DNA of 38,661 nucleotides from an uncultured Woeseia sp. (GTDB lineage Bacteria > Pseudomonadota > Gammaproteobacteria > Steroidobacterales > Woeseiaceae). Where the stretch lies: the NCBI GenBank assembly GCA_937925605.1, contig CALALV010000193.1, positions 1-38,661 on the forward strand, written 5' to 3'. The stretch's first letter is position 1, and each line of letters opens with the position of its first letter. Under the pieces are notes generated by a model. The model saw nothing but the letters and a program-made list of their open reading frames with translations. It ran no database searches and was not told where the DNA came from. The position numbers and the translations under genes were made by a program. Shown piece after piece: positions 34,018 through 38,661 of this stretch.

Positions 34018-34488
34018 ATGCCTGCAAACACCGGGTGGCTGAAACCGTTCCTCGCCGGGGTCCGCAACCCGGCCTGGGTCGCGTTCACGTGGTTCGGCCT
34101 GACCGCCGGGATCTCGCTGCTCGAGGCCCCGGTCAAGTTCACCGCGCCGGCGCTGTCCCGGGCCGCGGCGCTGGACGTCGGCCGGGTCGTGTTCAGCGCG
34201 CTCAACAAGGTCGAGCTGGTGGCGCTGATCGTCACGCTGATCCTCGTGCGCACGGCGGGATTCGCGCGGCAGCTGTGGGCCCCGGCCTGCCTGCTGGCGC
34301 TGATCCTGGTCGCGCAGTCCGCCTGGCTGCTGCCGGAACTGGCCGAGCGCAGCCGGCAGATCGTCGCCGGCATCACGCCGGCCGACTCGCCGGCGCACGC
34401 GATCTACGCAGTGCTCGAGCTCGCCAAGCTGCTGCTGTTGCTGTTCGTCGGCTTCCGTTCCCTGGCTCTGGCGGCCCCGCGCGCCTGA
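34018..34488 (+). CDS. Four-helix integral membrane protein, unknown function
   Basis: A 156-residue protein with four predicted membrane helices: around AWVAFTWFGLTAGISLLEAP, a second with VELVALIVTLILV, a third LWAPACLLALILV, and a fourth LELAKLLLLLFVGF. The pattern resembles DUF4149-like small membrane proteins, in which a charged residue follows the first helix and an N-K-V-E motif opens the second. I cannot name a function. ATG at 34018 has GGGAGCCGGGG upstream; a longer frame from 33943 would overlap ctlX. Its stop is three bases from the convergent GST stop, within a hairpin. Confidence 0.75.
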   Translation: MPANTGWLKPFLAGVRNPAWVAFTWFGLTAGISLLEAPVKFTAPALSRAAALDVGRVVFSALNKVELVALIVTLILVRTAGFARQLWAPACLLALILVAQSAWLLPELAERSRQIVAGITPADSPAHAIYAVLELAKLLLLLFVGFRSLALAAPRA

Positions 34489-34501
34489 GGCTCAGGCGCG
34501 C
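34479..34501. terminator. 11-bp hairpin spanning both convergent stop codons
   Basis: GCGCGCCTGAG (34479-34489) and CTCAGGCGCGC (34491-34501) are perfect inverted copies around one base. The arms contain the TGA of the membrane-protein gene and that of the GST gene. There is no T tail, so its action as a terminator is uncertain. Confidence 0.45.
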
Positions 34502-35121
34502 GCGCTCGGCCTGGCCGCGACGCCGTCGTACCAGCGCTCGAGGTTCGGCCGCCCGGCCCTGGGCTCGAGCTTGATCCAGCCGGCGAAGTCGACCGCGACC
34601 AGCGCCGTGATATCGGCCATCGAGAAAGCGCGTCCGGCAATGAACTCCCGGCCTTCGAGGTAGCCGTCCAGGCGCGCGAAGAAGGCGTCGGCGCGCGCCC
34701 GGCCACGCTCGGCGAGCTCGGCGACCTGGGGTACCGGCTCGGGGCCCGGCAGCGCCCTGCCCTCGAGCCCGGCGACGCTGTTGCGGAAGGCCTCGGCGAT
34801 GGCAGCGAGCCCCTGCTGCTCGACGCGCGCGTTCCACATCAGGACCTCCGCCCGCTCCTCGGGCACCCGCCCGATCAGCGGCGGCTGCGGCACCTGGTGT
34901 TCGAGGTAGTCGCAGATCGCGATCACCTCGCTCAGGCAGCGGCCGTCGTCGAGTTCCAGCACCGGCACCGTGCACTCGGGGTTCAGGCGCCGGAACGCGT
35001 CGCCGAACTGCTCGCCGGCGGCGAGGTCGACCTGTACACGCGGCACGTCGAGGCCCTTCTCGACCAGGAAGATGCGCACGCGCCGCGGGCTCGGCGCTCG
35101 CGCGTAATCGTAGAGCTTCAC
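34492..35121 (-). CDS. Glutathione S-transferase family protein
   Basis: A 209-residue two-domain GST. The thioredoxin-fold half has YDYARAPSPRRVRIFLVEKG, the glutathione-site proline in ECTVPVLELDDG and SEVIAICDYLE. The helical half has AGRAFSMADITALVAVDFA. A serine near residue 11 could be the catalytic hydroxyl. GTG at 35121 overlaps the stop of the preceding GST gene by four bases (GTGA), so the pair is coupled. The electrophile substrate is unknown. Confidence 0.92.
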   Translation of the reverse strand: MKLYDYARAPSPRRVRIFLVEKGLDVPRVQVDLAAGEQFGDAFRRLNPECTVPVLELDDGRCLSEVIAICDYLEHQVPQPPLIGRVPEERAEVLMWNARVEQQGLAAIAEAFRNSVAGLEGRALPGPEPVPQVAELAERGRARADAFFARLDGYLEGREFIAGRAFSMADITALVAVDFAGWIKLEPRAGRPNLERWYDGVAARPSARA

Positions 35122-35810
35122 CCGCCGTTACCGCGTGCGGTCGACTTCGCCGTCTGGCCGAACAGGACCTTGCGCGCCTCCCCGGCGCTGAGGTCGCTCT
35201 GCCAGTCGCTGCCGAGCGCCATGCCGCGGCGCAGGGCCGGGCGCTCCTTGAGCGTGTCGAACCAGCGGCGCAGCGCGTGCAGCTCGTCGAGCGAGGCGTC
35301 GAGACGGCGGTAGGACGCGACCCACGGGAAACTCGCGAAGTCCGCGATCGACAGCTCGCCGGCGAGGTGCTCGCGGTCCGCCAGCCGCCGGTCCATGACG
35401 CCGAGCAGCCGGTCATACTCGTCGAGGTAACGCTGCTTCGCGTACGGCACCGGCTCGGGCGCGTAGTTGACGAAATGGCTGAGCTGGCCGGCCATCGGCC
35501 CGAGTCCGCCGACCTGCCAGAAGAGCCACTGCAGCACGTCGAAGCGCGCAGCCTGCTCGCCGGGCAGGTAGCGGCCGGCCTTTTCCGCGAGGTAGACCAG
35601 GATGGCTCCCGATTCGAACACGGAGATGCCGGTGTCGCGGTCGACGATCGCGGGCATGCGGTTGTTAGGGCTGATCTCGAGGAAGCCCGGCTCGAACTGT
35701 TCGCCCTTGCCGATGTCGACCGGGACGACCTCGTAGTCGAGACCGCATTCCTCGAGCATCACGGAGATCTTGCGGCCGTTCGGCGTCGGCCAGTAGTAGA
35801 GATCGATCAT
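35118..35810 (-). CDS. YfcG/YghU-type glutathione S-transferase (disulfide-bond reductase)
   Basis: A 230-residue GST-fold protein whose N-terminus LYYWPTPNGRKISVMLEE and then VPVDIGKGEQFEPGFLEISPNN closely follow E. coli YfcG. Those enzymes use two bound glutathiones to reduce disulfides. FESGAILVYLAEKAGRYLP and the helical LSIADFASFPWV segment complete the match. ATG at 35810. It is the first gene of a two-gene GST operon and is divergent from the ion-channel gene 96 bases away. Substrate unknown. Confidence 0.92.
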   Translation of the reverse strand: MIDLYYWPTPNGRKISVMLEECGLDYEVVPVDIGKGEQFEPGFLEISPNNRMPAIVDRDTGISVFESGAILVYLAEKAGRYLPGEQAARFDVLQWLFWQVGGLGPMAGQLSHFVNYAPEPVPYAKQRYLDEYDRLLGVMDRRLADREHLAGELSIADFASFPWVASYRRLDASLDELHALRRWFDTLKERPALRRGMALGSDWQSDLSAGEARKVLFGQTAKSTARGNGG

Positions 35811-35906
35811 GCAGGCTCCCGGGTCGCCTGTCCGTACGCGGCGACCGGTTATTCAGTATGCTGGGCGCGCCGGAGAATTCGACCCGGCACGAAAAAGGGT
35901 AACACG

Positions 35907-36350
35907 ATGCCGGCAAGCTACTGGATAACCGCAGCTGTCACCGCACTGGCCGTCGTGCTGTGCGTGGCCCTGCACTACGAGGGACTGCGCTTCATCAGCC
36001 GCCGCCTGCCGCTGCCGGACCACAGGCACCGCGCGCGCATCGTGCTGTTGATCCTCGGCCTGCTCGCGCTGCACATCACCGAGATCTGGATCTTCGGCAC
36101 CGGCTACTGGCTGCTGCTCGGCGGCGAGGGCTTCGGCACGCTGGACGGCCAGGGTGCGATGTCGCTGCCGGACTGCGTCTACTACTCGGCCTCGGTGTTC
36201 ACGACGCTCGGCTTCGGCGACATCGTGCCGAGCGGGCCGATCCGCTTCATGACCGGCACCGAGGCTATCGCCGGTTTGACGCTGATCACGTGGTCGGCAT
36301 CCTACACGTTCCTGTTCATGCAGAAGACCTGGGATTTCATGCGTGACTGA
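35907..36350 (+). CDS. Small ion-channel (K+-channel pore) protein
   Basis: A 147-residue membrane protein: one N-terminal helix (ITAAVTALAVVLCVALHY), a second (IVLLILGLLALHITEIWIF), then a pore helix and filter, VFTTLGFGDIVP, and a final helix (IAGLTLITWSASYTFLFM). TLGFGD takes the place of the TVGYGD filter of K+ channels. No cytosolic RCK domain follows. This matches Ion_trans_2 proteins of about 150 residues in proteobacteria, whose ion and role are largely untested. ATG at 35907. The last 8 bases overlap the hydrolase gene, so the two proteins are made together. Confidence 0.85.
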   Translation: MPASYWITAAVTALAVVLCVALHYEGLRFISRRLPLPDHRHRARIVLLILGLLALHITEIWIFGTGYWLLLGGEGFGTLDGQGAMSLPDCVYYSASVFTTLGFGDIVPSGPIRFMTGTEAIAGLTLITWSASYTFLFMQKTWDFMRD

Positions 36351-37296
36351 GCTTGCCGACGCACCGACGCAAACCCTCGTCGCCGATGACGGGCGGCGAA
36401 TACCGCTGTACCTGTGGGAACCGGCGGGCAGCGCGCGCGCCCTCGTGCAGATCCTGCACGGCATGTCCGAGCACGCCGGCCGCTACGAGCGCTTCGCGCT
36501 CGCACTGACGCAAGCGGGCTACGCGGTCGTGGCCCACGACCACCGCGGCCACGACGCGGACGACGACGGCGGGTTCTTCGCCGAGCGCGACGGCTGGGCG
36601 AAGGTCGTCGGCGACGCCCACCGCGTGCTCGATGCCGCGCAGGCACGCTGGCAGGGGCTGCCCACGGCATTGTTCGGTCACAGCATGGGCTCCTACGTCG
36701 CCCAGGCCTGCGTCATGCGCCGGCCCGACAGCGTGCAGGCACTCGTGCTGTCGGGTTCCACCTCGGCGCCGCGCCTGCAGCTGTGGCTCGGCCGTTTCGC
36801 GGCGGCGGTCGAGGCCTGGCGCCATGGCCGCCGGCACGCGAGCGAGGCGCTGAACGCGCAGGCTTTCGGCGCCTTCAACAAGCGCTTCGCGCCCGCGCGC
36901 ACCGACTTCGACTGGCTGTCGCGCGACCCCGGCGAAGTCGACCGCTACGTCGAAGACCCGCGCTGCGGCGGCGTGCCGACCGCCGGGCTGTGGCAGGACC
37001 TGCTCGGGGGCCTGATCGAGATCGGCCGCGATGCGTCGCTCGCCCGCGTGCCGGCCGGGCTGCCGATCCTGATCACGGGCGGCGGCGACGACCCGGTCGG
37101 CGGGCGCCGCGGCATGCAGGCGCTGGCCGAGCGCTACCGGCAGACGGGTCACGAGCGGGTGCGGCTCGCCGTGTTCGACGACGCGCGGCACGAGATGCTG
37201 AACGAGACCAATCGTGACGAGTTCGTGCGCCTGGTCGTCGACTGGCTCGACGCCGCGCTCGAGCCTGAGTACGCTGCCGCTGCCGGTCGCGCCTGA
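36343..37296 (+). CDS. Alpha/beta hydrolase, monoacylglycerol-lipase-like
   Basis: A 317-residue serine hydrolase of the lysophospholipase/monoacylglycerol-lipase group (Hydrolase_4). The oxyanion segment LVQILHGMSEHAGRYERFA, then VVAHDHRGHDAD, the nucleophile elbow FGHSMGSYVAQ, the acid in GGGDDPVGG and the histidine in DDARHEMLNE are in the expected order. The start is GTG at 36343, inside the end of the channel gene, with no alternative start in frame nearby. Coupling to the channel hints at membrane-lipid turnover linked to ion flow, which is inference only. The natural ester is unknown. Confidence 0.9.
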   Translation: MTELADAPTQTLVADDGRRIPLYLWEPAGSARALVQILHGMSEHAGRYERFALALTQAGYAVVAHDHRGHDADDDGGFFAERDGWAKVVGDAHRVLDAAQARWQGLPTALFGHSMGSYVAQACVMRRPDSVQALVLSGSTSAPRLQLWLGRFAAAVEAWRHGRRHASEALNAQAFGAFNKRFAPARTDFDWLSRDPGEVDRYVEDPRCGGVPTAGLWQDLLGGLIEIGRDASLARVPAGLPILITGGGDDPVGGRRGMQALAERYRQTGHERVRLAVFDDARHEMLNETNRDEFVRLVVDWLDAALEPEYAAAAGRA

Positions 37297-37408
37297 CGCC
37301 AAGGGTATGGCCGCGGGCGTCGCGGCCGCGTCCGGTTGGTAGAGTCCGGTCTGCCGTTGCGGGCTCTGCCCCTGCGCGCGACTCCGTCCGGCCCCCGCCA
37401 ACAAAAAA

Positions 37409-37434
37409 GGGCGCTTACCCTTAGGTAAGCGCCC
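37409..37434 (-). terminator. Intrinsic terminator after the second TonB receptor
   Basis: A perfect 11-bp stem GGGCGCTTACC/GGTAAGCGCCC has a CTTA loop and runs into TTTTTT on the minus strand, 29 bases past the receptor stop. The plus-strand tail is CGTCTTG, so it acts mainly for the receptor. Confidence 0.93.
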
Positions 37435-37463
37435 CGTCTTGCGGGTCTTGCTTTCGAGCCGGA

Positions 37464-38661
37464 CTAGTCGAAGTCGGCCCGTACGCGTACGTACCAGAAG
37501 CCGCCGTCGTAGCCGAACGGCGAGCTGCCCGTGTACGTGTTGCCGGAGCCGATCGTGCCGTCCAGGTTGTCCTGGTCGACCGGGCCCTTGTTGTCACCGA
37601 CGTTCTGCGCGCCGACGACGGCCGACCACGTGTCGTTGAAGTCGTAGCCGACTTCCACGTCGAACAGCCATTCGCCGCTGTAGCACTGGTCGTTCGGGAT
37701 CGTGCAGTCGATCGCGTAGACCGGGTTGTCGCGGCTCCAGTTCGGGTCCGTCGGCGGGACGAAGTTCGGATCGCCCGAGTAGTCACCCGAGATCCAGTCG
37801 CCGTACCAGCTCGCACGTGCCAGGAAGCGCCACTTGTCGAGGAAGTGGTTGTACGTGAAGATGCCGCGCGTCTCCGGGTTGAAGTTCTCGAGATCCGCGA
37901 TGCGGTTGCGCGACACCTCGGTGCCGACCGCGTCGACCTCGGTCTCGGTCCAGTTCCACGCGGCCGTCAGCGTGCCGTTTCCGGCGTTGCCGAAGTCCGT
38001 GTTCCAGGTCGCGACGAGGTCGATACCCTGCGTGGTCGTGGCGAAGTCGTTCGTGTAGAACGACACCGAGTTGAGATCAGCCGCGCCCGGTACGCCCACT
38101 TCCTGCAGGCAGTCCGCCAGGTTGGCGTTCGGGTTGGCCTGCGCGTTCGGGCAGTTCACGCCCGACGGCACGGGGCGGTCGCTGATCACGATGGACCCGG
38201 TCTGCGAGATGCGATCCTCGAGCTCGATGTTGAAGTAGTCGAGCGTCAGGCTCAGCGAGTCGTTGACGTCCCAGACCACGCCGGCCGTGAAGTTCGTCGC
38301 GTCTTCCGGCTGCAGCGCTTCCGCACCGAGCAGCTGGGCGATCGGGTTGGTCGGCGGAATCTGGCCGCGCTGCTGCAGCTCGCCGTCGATCGTCGTCGTC
38401 GAGACCTTGGTCACGTTCGACTGGCCCGGGGTCGGCGCACGGAAGCCCGTGCTGGCCGAGCCGCGGACCGCGAAGGCGTCGGTAATGGCCCAGCGAGCGG
38501 CGATCTTGCCGTTCGTGGTGTCACCGAAGTCCTCGAAGTCCTCGAAGCGCAGGGCGACCGCGAGCGTGAAGTTCTCGACGATGTCGGCTTCCAGCTCGCC
38601 GTAGACGGCGATGTTGGAGCGACCGAACTTGCCGGCCTGGTTCGGGCTGAAGCCCGCGAAG
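37464..38661 (-). CDS. TonB-dependent receptor, C-terminal part (cut by window edge)
   Basis: The visible 398 residues are the C-terminal half of a TonB-dependent outer-membrane receptor. The frame is open to the window end, and upstream residues such as TGFRAPTPGQSNV are the family-typical barrel segment after the plug. Alternating aromatic barrel strands follow, with long polar loops holding two cysteine pairs (NCPNAQ...DCLQ, and DCTIPNDQCYSG) that may form loop disulfides. The chain ends VRVRADFD, not in an aromatic residue. The ligand cannot be inferred from this half. It is not a close copy of the receptor at 5931-8162. Confidence 0.92.
   Translation of the reverse strand, partial: FAGFSPNQAGKFGRSNIAVYGELEADIVENFTLAVALRFEDFEDFGDTTNGKIAARWAITDAFAVRGSASTGFRAPTPGQSNVTKVSTTTIDGELQQRGQIPPTNPIAQLLGAEALQPEDATNFTAGVVWDVNDSLSLTLDYFNIELEDRISQTGSIVISDRPVPSGVNCPNAQANPNANLADCLQEVGVPGAADLNSVSFYTNDFATTTQGIDLVATWNTDFGNAGNGTLTAAWNWTETEVDAVGTEVSRNRIADLENFNPETRGIFTYNHFLDKWRFLARASWYGDWISGDYSGDPNFVPPTDPNWSRDNPVYAIDCTIPNDQCYSGEWLFDVEVGYDFNDTWSAVVGAQNVGDNKGPVDQDNLDGTIGSGNTYTGSSPFGYDGGFWYVRVRADFD

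Overview
The window is GC-rich DNA packed with genes on both strands and is best read as a stretch of gammaproteobacterial chromosome. Pointers to that group are TonB-dependent receptors, a peroxiredoxin-glutaredoxin fusion, an OxyR with the correctly spaced cysteine pair, and the gene order birA-coaX-SPOR protein-tRNA-Thr. GC content and protein style would suit a Steroidobacterales/Woeseiales-like or Xanthomonadales-like lineage, but that finer placement is a guess. I see no phage, insertion sequence, integrase or CRISPR array.

Layout. 1-5.9 kb: an OPT-family peptide transporter (minus strand), a 515-base gap holding a strong minus-strand terminator and a possible structured RNA, then a plus-strand run of a DASS/SLC13 carrier, an FMN-binding PNPOx-like protein and a zinc-independent MDR oxidoreductase. 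5.9-8.4 kb: a TonB-dependent receptor with a LacI-type palindrome in its promoter region. 8.4-12 kb: alkylation repair (Ogt and an Ada-AlkA fusion starting at TTG) and a succinate-semialdehyde dehydrogenase. 12-14.4 kb: peroxide defence, with dps and the peroxiredoxin-glutaredoxin gene transcribed away from oxyR. 14.4-25 kb: a secreted pectinacetylesterase-like hydrolase, a subtilase with a C-terminal LWAD repeat, and three consecutive cyclic-di-GMP proteins. One is a 14-repeat propeller joined to an intact GGDEF, one has a degenerate GGDEF with an intact EAL, and one appears inactive in both domains. A CRP-type box lies before the propeller gene. 25-28.3 kb: tRNA-Thr(UGU), SPOR protein, coaX, birA and plsY, all minus strand with overlapping or nearly touching ends. 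28.3-30.3 kb: a diacylglycerol-kinase-like protein, then an sdpR-sdpI pair behind a perfect 10+10 operator that also appears to form the promoter of a leaderless message. 30.3-34 kb: a likely operon of CtlX-like and DDAH-like guanidino hydrolases and an M61 peptidase. 34-37.3 kb: a small membrane protein, two overlapping GST-fold genes, and a small K+-channel-like protein overlapping an alpha/beta hydrolase. 37.4 kb to the end: the C-terminal part of a second TonB-dependent receptor, cut by the window edge.

The best candidates for something undescribed are the possible RNA leader upstream of the OPT gene, the c-di-GMP/LWAD-protease cluster, the guanidino-hydrolase/M61 operon and the self-operated leaderless sdpRI unit. 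Most other genes are ordinary housekeeping or stress genes. The many long ORFs antisense to these genes are products of high GC content and were not annotated.
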